The notes below the pieces were generated by a model. It saw only the letters and a program-made list of their open reading frames with translations. It had not been told where the DNA came from and ran no database searches. Positions 36,179 through 44,217 of a stretch of 64,000 bases of DNA are shown one piece after another. Within the stretch, counting starts at the first letter, position 1. Each line of letters begins with the position of its first letter. The translations under genes and the position numbers were made by a program. Source of the DNA: an uncultured Eubacteriales bacterium (GTDB lineage Bacteria; Bacillota; Clostridia; Christensenellales; CAG-138); contig CACWYB010000003.1 of NCBI GenBank assembly GCA_902765005.1, positions 1-64,000 on the forward strand, given 5' to 3'.

Positions 36179-38029
36179 TTACCCTTCCTTTTTCGTGTCG
36201 GTTTGGTTCGTTTCGTCAGCCGGGTGGAAGAAGCGGAACACCGCCTCCGCCGCAGGCCGGCTCATGCCCTTCACCTTCGTCAGGTCCTCCACGCTGGCGC
36301 CGGCGATGGCGTCCCGGGTGATGAAGGCGTCGAACAGGGCCCGCTTTCGCGTGTCGCCGATGCCGTCGATGCCGTCCAGCACGGAGAGCAGGGCGTTCTT
36401 CTGGTGCAGCGACCGATGGTAGGAGATGGCGAACCGGTGCGCTTCGTCCCGGATCCGCTGCAGCAGGTGCAGCACCGGACTGCTGCGGGGGAGGAAGATG
36501 GGTTCGTCCCCCTCCGGTGTGTAGATCACCTCCTGGCTCTCCGCCAGGGCGATTACGTTGAGATAGGGGAGCTGGGCCGCCTCCAGCACCTTTTCCGCCA
36601 CCTGCAGCTGGGTCTTGCCGCCGTCGATGATGAGAAGGTCCGGGTAGGGAGGGCCCTTCTTGAACCGCCGGGTCAAAACCTCCTCCATGGCGATCAGGTC
36701 GTCCCCGCCCGCCTCGGCGCGGATACGGAAGCGCCTGTACTCGTTCTTATCCGGCTTCCCGTCGGTGAACACCACCATGGAGGAAACCGTGTCCGTGCCC
36801 ATGATGTGGGAGTTGTCGAAGCACTCCATCCGGGTGGGGAAAGCCTCCATGCCCAGGAGGCCGGCCAGCTGCACTGCCGCTCCTTCGTCCCGGTCCCAGG
36901 CTTTCTCCCGCAGGGCCTTTTCCTTCTCCAGATACTCCTGGCCGTTCTTTTGGGCCAGCTCCGTCAGCTTCCGTTTGTCGCCCCGCTGGGGCACGGACAG
37001 GCGGACCTTCCGTCCCGCCCGGCCGGTGAGCGTGCTCTCGATGGCCTCCTCGTTGGGAATGGGGCAGGAGAGAAGCACCTCCTTGGGGGGCAGAATGCCG
37101 TCCCGGTCGTAGAACTGGGTGAGGAAGGCGGACAGGATCTCCGCCGGATCGTCCTCGCTGACGGCGCTCATGGCGAAATGCTCCGTGCCCACGATCTTCC
37201 CCTGGCGCATGAACAGGGCAAACACCATGGCCCTGTCCTCCAGCATGGCCGGGGCGAAGATATCCGCCTCCGCCTCCTTGGGGAAGATGGCCACCTGCCG
37301 CTCGTTCAGCCCCTCGATGGAGCGGATCTGGTCCCGTATCCGGGCGGCCCGCTCAAATTCCAGGGCTTCGGCGGCCTGCGCCATCTGCTCGTTCAGCTCC
37401 CGAAGCACGTTCTCCGTGTGCCCCTCCAAAAAGGAGATGACCTCCTTCACATACCCCTGGTAGGTCTCCCGGCTCACTTGTCCCGAGCAGGGGGCGCAGC
37501 ACTTGCCGATGTGATACATGAGGCAGGGCCGCTCCCGGCGGGCGATGCTGCGGGCCATGTCCTTGCGGCAGGGGCGGATGGGGAAGTGGGCCCGTACCAC
37601 GGCGATCTGCTCCCTGAGGGCAATGGCGGAGAGGTAGGGCCCCAAATAGGTGGCGCCGTCCGGCTTGATCCGGCGGACCACCTCCACCCGGGGAAAGTCC
37701 TGCTTCCGGTCGATGCGCACATAGGGAAAGTGTTTGTCGTCCTTGAGCAGGATGTTATACTTGGGCATGAACTCCTTGATGAGGTTGCTCTCCAGGGAGA
37801 GGGCCTCCGTCTCGTTGTTCACGCCGATGGTCTCAAAGTCCTCGATGTGGCTGACCATGGCCCGGACCTTGGGCGTATGGTCCTTGTTCACCTGAAAGTA
37901 TTGGCTGACCCGATTCTTGAGGCTGATGGCCTTGCCCACATAGATGACCGTGCCCGTGCCGTCCAGCATCTTGTAGACCCCGGGCGTGTCGGGCAGGAGC
38001 TTCAGTTTGTCGGCGATGATCTGGTTCAT
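36179..38029 (-). CDS. uvrC: Excinuclease ABC subunit C
   Basis: The nuclease of nucleotide excision repair, making both cuts around a lesion marked by UvrAB. The 616-residue protein has the N-terminal GIY-YIG domain (PGVYKMLDGTGTVIYVGKA, residues 15-33), a cysteine-containing CCAPCSG segment, the UVR motif near ALEFERAARIRDQIRS, the RNase H-like C-terminal nuclease domain (ECFDNSHIMG, LIIDGGKTQL) and a helix-hairpin-helix end (DGIDGIGDTRKRALF). Its ATG shares four bases with the maf stop. Confidence 0.98.
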   Translation of the reverse strand: MNQIIADKLKLLPDTPGVYKMLDGTGTVIYVGKAISLKNRVSQYFQVNKDHTPKVRAMVSHIEDFETIGVNNETEALSLESNLIKEFMPKYNILLKDDKHFPYVRIDRKQDFPRVEVVRRIKPDGATYLGPYLSAIALREQIAVVRAHFPIRPCRKDMARSIARRERPCLMYHIGKCCAPCSGQVSRETYQGYVKEVISFLEGHTENVLRELNEQMAQAAEALEFERAARIRDQIRSIEGLNERQVAIFPKEAEADIFAPAMLEDRAMVFALFMRQGKIVGTEHFAMSAVSEDDPAEILSAFLTQFYDRDGILPPKEVLLSCPIPNEEAIESTLTGRAGRKVRLSVPQRGDKRKLTELAQKNGQEYLEKEKALREKAWDRDEGAAVQLAGLLGMEAFPTRMECFDNSHIMGTDTVSSMVVFTDGKPDKNEYRRFRIRAEAGGDDLIAMEEVLTRRFKKGPPYPDLLIIDGGKTQLQVAEKVLEAAQLPYLNVIALAESQEVIYTPEGDEPIFLPRSSPVLHLLQRIRDEAHRFAISYHRSLHQKNALLSVLDGIDGIGDTRKRALFDAFITRDAIAGASVEDLTKVKGMSRPAAEAVFRFFHPADETNQTDTKKEG

Positions 38030-38607
38030 AGGACCCGATGCCGCTGGTCGATCACATGGGCGTTCAACAGCATCTCATAGAGGGTGGGGGCGGGCATGCC
38101 GATGATGTTGAAGTAGTTCCCCTCCAAATGGTCCACAAACAGACTGGCAGGGCCCTGGACCCCATAGGAGCCGGCCTTGTCCAGGGGGTCGCCGGTGCCA
38201 ACGTACCAGTCGATCTCCTCGTCGCTCATGGGGCGGAAGGTCACGTCTGTCCGGGCGCAGCGCAGGTCCTCATGTCCCGGCGTCAGCACGCAGATGCCGG
38301 TGTACACGATGTGGCTGCGGCCCTGCATCAGGCGCAGATATTCCTTCGCCCGCTCCGGGGTGTGGGGCTTGCCCAGCACCCGGCCGTCCAGGTCCACCAC
38401 CGTGTCCGCGCCGATGACGCAGTCGTTGGGGTGCAGGCTGAACACAGCCCGTGCCTTCTGCTCGGCCAGGGCCTGAACCAGCTCAGGCGGGGTGGCGCCC
38501 ACAGGCGGGACCTCCTCCACGTGGCTTTCGATCACCTCGAAGGGGATCTCCATGAGCTGCAAAATCTCCCGCCGCCGGGGGGATTGGGAGGCAAGGATGA
38601 TCTTCAT
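38026..38607 (-). CDS. maf: Maf family nucleoside triphosphate pyrophosphatase
   Basis: Hydrolyses non-canonical or modified nucleoside triphosphates (dTTP/UTP or modified pyrimidines) to monophosphates. The 193-residue protein has LASQSPRRREIL at the start, DCVIGADTVVDLDGRVLGKP in the middle and the GSYGVQGPASLFVDHLEGNYFNIIG block near the end. ATG 38607 is chosen because GGAGG lies four bases upstream and the Maf fold begins there, although the frame stays open further. It overlaps xth and uvrC by four bases each. Confidence 0.95.
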   Translation of the reverse strand: MKIILASQSPRRREILQLMEIPFEVIESHVEEVPPVGATPPELVQALAEQKARAVFSLHPNDCVIGADTVVDLDGRVLGKPHTPERAKEYLRLMQGRSHIVYTGICVLTPGHEDLRCARTDVTFRPMSDEEIDWYVGTGDPLDKAGSYGVQGPASLFVDHLEGNYFNIIGMPAPTLYEMLLNAHVIDQRHRVL

Positions 38608-39362
38608 ATGGCCTCCGTCAAAAGCGCCACCGGGCAGTGGTCGCTGCCGAATACGTCGCTTAAAATCAGGCTGTCCTTGACCTTCCCCATGAGCCGCTCG
38701 CTGACCAGGAAGTAGTCGATGCGCCAGCCGGCATTGTTCTCCCGGGCGTGGAAGCGGTAGCTCCACCAGGAATACCGGTCCCGGGCCTCGGGGTAGAGGC
38801 GGCGGAAGGTGTCCGCAAAGCCGTTTTGCAGCAGAATGGTCATCTTTTCCCGCTCCTGGTCCGTAAAGCCCGCGTTCATTCGGTTGGACTTGGGGTTCTT
38901 GATGTCGATCTCCTCATGGGCCACGTTCAGATCCCCGCAGACGATCACGGGCTTCTGCCCGTCCAGCCCCTTCAGGTAGCCTAAAAACGCCTCCTCCCAG
39001 GTCATCCGGTAATCAAGGCGCCGGAGCCCGTCCTGGGAGTTGGGGGTGTACACGGTCACGAAGAAAAAGCCCGGGTATTCCGCCGTGATCACCCGGCCCT
39101 CCCGGTCATGTTCCTCGATGCCCATGCCGAAGGTGACTTTGAGGGGCTTCTCCTTCAGGAACAGGGCGGTGCCGGAGTAGCCCTTTTTCTCGGCGCTGTT
39201 GAAGTACATCGAATAGCCGGGCAGGTCAAAGTACACCTGCTCGGGCTGCAGTTTGGTCTCCTGCAGGGCCATGATGTCGGGCTGTTCCGACTCAACGAAG
39301 TCCAGAAATCCCTTTCCCAGGCAGGCCCTCAGACCATTTACATTCCATGAGATCATTTTCAT
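38604..39362 (-). CDS. xth: Exodeoxyribonuclease III family AP endonuclease
   Basis: Class II AP endonuclease/3' exonuclease for base-excision repair. The 252-residue protein has MKMISWNVNGLRACLGKGF, LQETKLQPEQ with the metal-binding glutamate, GYSGTALF, CGDLNVAHEEID, and the end motif WRIDYFLVSERL with GSDHCPVAL. The start is ATG 39362 (ATG 39356 is possible). There is no RBS, but a strong TATAAT ends six bases upstream, suggesting a leaderless mRNA. It leads the xth-maf-uvrC-trpS transcript. Confidence 0.96.
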   Translation of the reverse strand: MKMISWNVNGLRACLGKGFLDFVESEQPDIMALQETKLQPEQVYFDLPGYSMYFNSAEKKGYSGTALFLKEKPLKVTFGMGIEEHDREGRVITAEYPGFFFVTVYTPNSQDGLRRLDYRMTWEEAFLGYLKGLDGQKPVIVCGDLNVAHEEIDIKNPKSNRMNAGFTDQEREKMTILLQNGFADTFRRLYPEARDRYSWWSYRFHARENNAGWRIDYFLVSERLMGKVKDSLILSDVFGSDHCPVALLTEAI

Positions 39363-39368
39363 GGGCAC

Positions 39369-39397
39369 ATTATACCATCTGGCCCCTTTGTTGACAA
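39369..39397 (-). promoter_or_regulatory. Promoter of xth-maf-uvrC-trpS (leaderless start)
   Basis: On the minus strand, TTGTCA (39397-39392), 17 bases, and a perfect TATAAT (39374-39369). The expected transcription start coincides with the A of ATG 39362. Confidence 0.7.
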
Positions 39398-39419
39398 GAA
39401 CAGACAAAAGCAATAAGAT
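39391..39419 (+). promoter_or_regulatory. Divergent promoter of the 62-residue protein gene
   Basis: TTGACA (39391-39396), 17 bases, TAAGAT (39414-39419). Its -35 box overlaps the -35 box of the opposite xth promoter by five bases. Confidence 0.65.
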
Positions 39420-39437
39420 ACAAAAACGGAGGGCATT

Positions 39438-39626
39438 ATGGAAGAAAAACTGCTCAACGCCCTGCGCGCCAGGGCATATGAAGGCGCCTGCCGTCTGGAG
39501 GACAGGAAAGCCCTTTCCCGGGAGCTGGGCATCAGCCCGGGGAAGCTGGCCGCCCTGTTCTATTCCCTCTGCGCCCAGGGGCGAATCCTGCAGGAAAAGG
39601 ACATTATCCTGTTGTTGTCCGAATGA
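39438..39626 (+). CDS. Small protein (62 residues), winged-helix-like
   Basis: GGAGGG a few bases before ATG 39438 and a good promoter support expression. The sequence has a helix (ALRARAYEGACRLEDRKALSRELGISPGKLAALF) that resembles a helix-turn-helix pair, then SLCAQGRILQEKDIILLL, which could form the wing of a small winged-helix fold. DNA binding is suggested by this pattern only. Its promoter overlaps that of the DNA-repair operon xth-maf-uvrC-trpS. Confidence 0.65.
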   Translation: MEEKLLNALRARAYEGACRLEDRKALSRELGISPGKLAALFYSLCAQGRILQEKDIILLLSE

Positions 39627-39639
39627 TGGACACTATCCC

Positions 39640-39668
39640 TTGAAATTTCCGTACCTATGTGCTAAAAT
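39640..39668 (+). promoter_or_regulatory. Promoter of the hydrolase-like/NagB-like/yebC unit
   Basis: TTGAAA (39640-39645), 17 bases, TAAAAT (39663-39668), 33 bases upstream of ATG 39702. Confidence 0.65.
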
Positions 39669-39701
39669 GTACTATCTTATATATCGTGGAGGAGCATGGG
39701 G

Positions 39702-40643
39702 ATGAGCATCATCCAAAAAGAACGGAGGTTCCCGTCCGCAACGGGGCTGTGCGATATCGTATATCGGCAGTGGGTCCCCGAAGAGGTCCGGGGCGCCGTC
39801 GTTCTGGTCCACGATATGGCGGAGCATATCGCCCGATATGATGCGTTCGGTAAGTTTTTGGCGGAAAACGGCTTCCTGGTGTCCGGCCTGGATCTGCCTT
39901 CTCACGGCAAGAGCTGGAAGGAAGGCATGCCCCGGGGCTACTTTGGCACCGAGGACGGCTGGGGCAAGACCCTGCTGGACATCCGCTCCCTCTGCGCCCT
40001 GGTGCGCCGGGAGAACCCCCAGGTGTCCGTGACCCTCTTTGGTCAGGGCATGGGCTCCTTGCTCGGTCAGGATTATGTGGCCCGCTATACCAACGATTTT
40101 GACGCCGTCGTGCTCTGCGGCACCGCCGGCCCCAGCCCGTTAGCCCCCTTCCGCCGGTTTCTGTGCAACCGGGAGATCAAGGCCGGCCGGGGCACGGAAA
40201 GCAGCGGCAAGCTCGACAGGCTCTGCTTTGGCCGCTTCGCCAAGAAGCTCCCCGGCGCCAAGACCCCCTTCGATTGGCTCACCCGGGAGGAGGAGACGGT
40301 GAAGGCGTATATGGACGATCCGCTCTGCGGTTTTTCCTTCACGGCCTGCGGCTATGGGGACTTGTTCGGCGCCATGAGCCATATCGCCAGCGCCAAGTGG
40401 GCCGCCAAGGTGCCCGATCTCCCCATCTTGCTCCTGTCCGGCGATGCCGACCCGGTGGGCGATATGGGCAAGGGCGTGAAGAAGGTCAACCGCAGCCTGC
40501 AGAGCAGCGGCCATACCCACCTTACCATGCGGCTCTATCCCGGCGCCCGGCATGAGCTTTTGAACGAAACCAACCGACAGGAGGTCTATTCCGACGCGCT
40601 GCTGTTCCTGGAAGCCGTCGCAGCGGGAGGAGAAGTAGAATGA
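39702..40643 (+). CDS. Lysophospholipase/monoacylglycerol lipase-like protein lacking the nucleophile serine
   Basis: A 313-residue alpha/beta-hydrolase fold of the serine aminopeptidase S33 / lysophospholipase group (DMAEHIARYDAFGKFLAENGFLVSGLDLPSHGKS). The nucleophile elbow reads F-G-Q-G-M-G-S, so the expected serine is G116 (codon 40047-40049). The oxyanion-hole HG is H37-D38. The acid (D248 or D250 in SGDADP) and histidine H284 (in ARHELLNE) remain. It is therefore probably not a classical esterase. GGAGGAG lies seven bases before ATG 39702; ATG 39696 is an alternative. It overlaps the next gene by four bases. What it binds is unknown. Confidence 0.85.
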   Translation: MSIIQKERRFPSATGLCDIVYRQWVPEEVRGAVVLVHDMAEHIARYDAFGKFLAENGFLVSGLDLPSHGKSWKEGMPRGYFGTEDGWGKTLLDIRSLCALVRRENPQVSVTLFGQGMGSLLGQDYVARYTNDFDAVVLCGTAGPSPLAPFRRFLCNREIKAGRGTESSGKLDRLCFGRFAKKLPGAKTPFDWLTREEETVKAYMDDPLCGFSFTACGYGDLFGAMSHIASAKWAAKVPDLPILLLSGDADPVGDMGKGVKKVNRSLQSSGHTHLTMRLYPGARHELLNETNRQEVYSDALLFLEAVAAGGEVE

Positions 40644-41311
40644 GTGTTTTAGTGTTTTCGGATGCCCAGACCGCGGCGGCGGCCGCCGCCACGCTCCTGG
40701 CCGGCCAGCTCATCGAGAAGCCTTCGCTGGTGCTGGGGCTGGGCTGCGGGGAACCCTTGCTGCCTTCCTTTCAGTCCCTGCGGGCCATGACGGCCAACGG
40801 GCTCTTAAGCTGGGGCAAAGCCACCCTTTTCCAGCTTTCCGAGCGGGTCGCGGAGGAGGGAAAAGTATCCCTGCGCGCCCAAATGGATGAAGCGCTCTAT
40901 GGGGAGCTGTCCCTTTCCGAAGGGCAGATCATCGCCCCGGCCAGCGCCTCTGACAACTGGGCAGACAGCTGCCATGGCTATGAGGACGCCATCCTGCAGG
41001 CGGGAGGGCTGGACGTTGCCTTCCTCACCGTGGGGCCGGACGGTTCCATCCTGTTTAACGAGGCGGAGGGGGAGATGGCGCCCACCGCCCATGTGGAGCT
41101 TTACAACGGCGAGAAGATCGTCACCGCCGGGCTCTCCACATTGATGTCCGCCCGTAAGCTGGTCGTCCTTATGACCGGGGCCGAAATGGCTGAAACGGCG
41201 CGGCAGGCGATCCGCGGCGCGGTGAACACGTCCGTTCCCGCCAGTCTACTGCAATTGCATGCGGCCGTCACCTTCCTTTTGGATGAGGAAGCCGCATCTT
41301 TATTGGTATAA
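40640..41311 (+). CDS. Glucosamine-6-phosphate deaminase/6-phosphogluconolactonase-fold protein, divergent active site
   Basis: A 223-residue protein of the NagB/RpiA/6PGL fold: VLGLGCGEPLLPSFQSL (normally LGLATGSTP), LFQLSERV (normally FNLDEYVG) and LTVGPDGSILFNEAEGEMAP (normally LGIGxDGHIAFNEP). Compared with GlcN6P deaminase, the D72 position is S67 and the H143 position is S136. D134 and E141 (D141 and E148 in the enzyme) remain. The deaminase reaction is thus unlikely; binding a sugar phosphate as a sensor is possible. It shares ATGA with the upstream hydrolase-like gene and lies 17 bases before yebC. Confidence 0.8.
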   Translation: MSVLVFSDAQTAAAAAATLLAGQLIEKPSLVLGLGCGEPLLPSFQSLRAMTANGLLSWGKATLFQLSERVAEEGKVSLRAQMDEALYGELSLSEGQIIAPASASDNWADSCHGYEDAILQAGGLDVAFLTVGPDGSILFNEAEGEMAPTAHVELYNGEKIVTAGLSTLMSARKLVVLMTGAEMAETARQAIRGAVNTSVPASLLQLHAAVTFLLDEEAASLLV

Positions 41312-41328
41312 TACGTTAGGAGGTTACT

Positions 41329-42072
41329 ATGTCCGGACATTCTAAATGGGCAAACATCAAGAACAAGAAGGAAAAAACCGATGCCGCGCGCGGCAAGATC
41401 TTCACCAAGATCGGTCGTGAGATCGTGATCGCCGTCAAGGAGGGCGGCGGCGCCGATCCTGCCAACAACTCTAAGCTTCGCGACGTCATCGCCAAGGCCA
41501 AGGCGGCCAACATGCCCAACGACAACATCAACCGCTCCATCAAGAAGGCGGCCGGTGAAGCCGGTTCCGTCAACTACGAGGAGATCACCTATGAGGGCTA
41601 CGGCCCCGGCAATTTGGCCGTGTATGTGGAGATCGTCACCGATAACCGCAACCGTATCGCGGCCGAGATGCGTCACATCTTCTCCAAGGCGGGCGGCAAC
41701 CTGGGCGCCACCGGTTCCGTGGCCTGGATGTTCGATAAGAAGGGCCAGATCATCATCGAGCGCACCGCCGTCATGGACGAGGACGAGGTCATGATGGAAG
41801 CCCTGGACGCCGGCGCCGAGGATTTCGTGGCTCAGGAGGACGCCTTCGAGGTCTACACCGCGCCCTCTGAGTTTTCCGCTGTGCGGGAAGCTCTGGAGGA
41901 GAAGGGCTACACCTTCCTCTCCGCCGAGATCGCCATGATCCCCCAGAACACCGTGGACATCAGCGACCCGGAGACCGTGGAGAAGGTCCAGCGGTTCCTG
42001 GACAACCTGGAGGACAACGACGACGTGCAGGAGGTCTACCACAACGGCAACCTGCCTGAGGAAGACGAGTAA
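41329..42072 (+). CDS. yebC: YebC/PmpR family protein
   Basis: A conserved 247-residue protein first described as a DNA-binding regulator and now also linked to translation of proline-rich stretches. It begins with the invariant [26 protein letters not shown], followed by [29 protein letters not shown], and [28 protein letters not shown] lies just upstream of ATG 41329. It is in one direction with the two genes upstream and the Asp23-like gene downstream. Confidence 0.97.
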   Translation: MSGHSKWANIKNKKEKTDAARGKIFTKIGREIVIAVKEGGGADPANNSKLRDVIAKAKAANMPNDNINRSIKKAAGEAGSVNYEEITYEGYGPGNLAVYVEIVTDNRNRIAAEMRHIFSKAGGNLGATGSVAWMFDKKGQIIIERTAVMDEDEVMMEALDAGAEDFVAQEDAFEVYTAPSEFSAVREALEEKGYTFLSAEIAMIPQNTVDISDPETVEKVQRFLDNLEDNDDVQEVYHNGNLPEEDE

Positions 42073-42135
42073 GCATATCCTTGTGTCCGACGGGCGTATG
42101 CTCAAAACATCAGAACGCGAGAAAGGAGTCGCACC

Positions 42136-42492
42136 ATGACGATTGAGGTCAAGAATGAATATGGCAAGATCTCCGTTGCGGAGGATCTGGTCTCCGTGGT
42201 GGCGGGCTATGCCACTGTGGAAAATTATGGGATCGTCGGTATGTGCGCAAAGCGCACCGGAGACACCCTGGCCGAGCTGCTGGGGAAGGACAGCCTGAAG
42301 AAGGGCATCCGGGTCACCACCATCGGCGATAACCTGGTGGACATCGACCTGTATGTCATCCTGCAGTACGGCGTCTCCCTGCCCGCCGTGGCTTCCAACT
42401 GCAAGAGCAACGTGAAGTATCGGGTGGAGGAAGTGACCGGCGTCAACGTCAACAACGTCAACATTCATGTGGAAGGGATCCGCGTGGTATAA
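42136..42492 (+). CDS. Asp23/Gls24 family protein (YloU-like)
   Basis: A 118-residue Asp23/Gls24 envelope-stress protein family member. Signatures include GKISVAEDLVSVVAGYATVENYGIVGM and DIDLYVILQYGVSLPAVASN, closing with VEEVTGVNVNNVNIHVEGI. In Firmicutes this gene normally precedes the DAK2-domain protein, as here (23 bases before its TTG start). Function in the envelope is not well defined. AAAGGAG is upstream of ATG 42136. Confidence 0.92.
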   Translation: MTIEVKNEYGKISVAEDLVSVVAGYATVENYGIVGMCAKRTGDTLAELLGKDSLKKGIRVTTIGDNLVDIDLYVILQYGVSLPAVASNCKSNVKYRVEEVTGVNVNNVNIHVEGIRVV

Positions 42493-42514
42493 ATCTGCGC
42501 GGGAGGATACGAAC

Positions 42515-44176
42515 TTGATCAAAGATACCATTGACGGCGCCCTGCTCAGGGACATGTTCCTGGCCGGTGCGTCCATGCTTGAAAAGAACCGGGCGTTGGT
42601 GGATTCCCTGAACGTCTTTCCCGTTCCCGACGGGGACACGGGCACCAACATGTTTATGACCATGCAGGGCGCCATCAAGGACCTGCGCAGTCTGCCCGAG
42701 ACAGCTACCGTGGAAGATGTGATGGCCAAAGTCTCCTCCGGCGCGCTGCGCAGCGCCCGAGGCAACTCCGGCGTCATCCTGTCCCAGCTTTTCAGAGGCT
42801 TCTACAAGGCCTCCAAAGGCCATGAGGAGCTGGATGCCCAGACCTTCGCCAGCGCCATGGCCCAGGGCACCCAGGCAGCCTACAAGGCCGTTATGAAGCC
42901 CAAGGAGGGCACCATCCTCACCGTTTCCCGCATGATCGCTGACGAAGTGGAGAAGGCGGTGGCGGAGGATCCCGAGCTTGGCTGCACCGGGCTCATGATC
43001 CGCATCCTGCAGAAGGGCGAGGAAGCCCTTCGGATCACCCCGGACCTGCTGCCTGTGCTCAAGGAAGCCGGCGTGGTGGATTCCGGCGGCAAGGGTTTGC
43101 TGTTCATCTATCAGGGCTTTTTGATGGCCATGAACGGCGAGGTGATCCTGGCCGAGGAGCAACCGGCGGCGGAGGAGAAGCCCGCCGAGAAGGAGCCGGA
43201 GGAGGGGGCCAGCTTCGCCACTTTCAGCGCCGAGGATATCCAGTTCGGGTATTGCACGGAGTTCTTCATTGTTCATCTTTATGATGGCTTTGAGGAGAAG
43301 GATCTGGAGCAGTTCCGCAAGCACCTGGAGAAGGTGGGGGATTCCGTGGTCGTCGCCTGCGACAACGACACGGTGAAGATCCACGTCCATTCCAACTGCC
43401 CCGGCAAGGTCCTGCAGATGGCCCTGCGCTACGGGGAGCTGGATCGGATCAAGATCGAGAACATGCGGGAGCAGAACCGCCAGTTGGCCGCCGCCCGCAA
43501 GCAGAACGAAAAGGAGTTCGCCCTCATCTCCATCAGCTCCGGCGCCGGCGTGGATGAGGTGTTCAAGGCCCTGTCTGCGGATTACATCATCTCCGGCGGG
43601 CAGACCATGAACCCCAGCATCGACAGCATCGTCAACGCGGTCCGTCAGGTGAACGCCCGCAACGTGTTCATCCTGCCCAACAACAGCAACATCATTTTGG
43701 CCGCCACCCAGGCTTCCGCCCTGTGCGACTGCCACGTGGAGGTCCTGCCCACCAAGACCATCCCCCAGGGCATCGCCGCCGCCATGGCCTTCAACCCCGA
43801 CGAGTCCTTGGAGACCAACGTGAGCAACATGACCGAGGCCTATCAGGAGGTCATCTCCGGCTCCGTCACCTTCGCGGTCCGGGAGACCCAGCTCAACGGC
43901 AAGGTGATCCACCAGGGCGATTTTATCGGTATGATGGACGGAGAGCTGAACACCGTGAGCCCCGAGGCGGACGAAGCCGCCTTCCAGCTGGTGGAGAACA
44001 TGATCGAGAAGCTGGGCGACGAGGAGTGCTCCGTGGCCGTGTACTACGGCGCCGATGTGGATGAGGAGCGGGCCGACAATCTGATCGCCCGCCTGGAGCA
44101 GAAGTATCCCGAGTCCGAGTTCATGAGCCGCAACGGAGGCCAACCCCTCTACAGCTATTATTTCTCGGTCATCTGA
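42515..44176 (+). CDS. DAK2 domain fatty-acid kinase-like protein (FakA/YloV)
   Basis: The ATP-binding kinase component of fatty-acid kinase, which phosphorylates exogenous fatty acids held by a FakB protein. The 553-residue protein has an N-terminal DhaL domain (DSLNVFPVPDGDTGTNMFMTM with the metal-binding aspartates, and ARGNSGVILSQLFRGF), a linker rich in Glu/Pro/Ala (about residues 215-235) and a long C-terminal DegV-like region. The start is TTG 42515, eight bases after GGGAGG (42501-42506). No FakB gene is next to it. Confidence 0.92.
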   Translation: MIKDTIDGALLRDMFLAGASMLEKNRALVDSLNVFPVPDGDTGTNMFMTMQGAIKDLRSLPETATVEDVMAKVSSGALRSARGNSGVILSQLFRGFYKASKGHEELDAQTFASAMAQGTQAAYKAVMKPKEGTILTVSRMIADEVEKAVAEDPELGCTGLMIRILQKGEEALRITPDLLPVLKEAGVVDSGGKGLLFIYQGFLMAMNGEVILAEEQPAAEEKPAEKEPEEGASFATFSAEDIQFGYCTEFFIVHLYDGFEEKDLEQFRKHLEKVGDSVVVACDNDTVKIHVHSNCPGKVLQMALRYGELDRIKIENMREQNRQLAAARKQNEKEFALISISSGAGVDEVFKALSADYIISGGQTMNPSIDSIVNAVRQVNARNVFILPNNSNIILAATQASALCDCHVEVLPTKTIPQGIAAAMAFNPDESLETNVSNMTEAYQEVISGSVTFAVRETQLNGKVIHQGDFIGMMDGELNTVSPEADEAAFQLVENMIEKLGDEECSVAVYYGADVDEERADNLIARLEQKYPESEFMSRNGGQPLYSYYFSVI

Positions 44177-44187
44177 AATAGCCTTTC

Positions 44188-44211
44188 AAGCCGCCGAAGG
44201 GCGGCTTTTTT
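44188..44211 (+). terminator. Terminator between FakA and recG
   Basis: AAGCCGCC and GGCGGCTT with a four-base loop and a T run. recG starts seven bases after it. Confidence 0.85.
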
Positions 44212-44217
44212 ACAGCC

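Noticed and set aside
35330-38080. An open frame of about 900 codons antisense to trpS and uvrC
   Set aside because: Overlaps two conserved minus-strand genes and has biased composition without family motifs.
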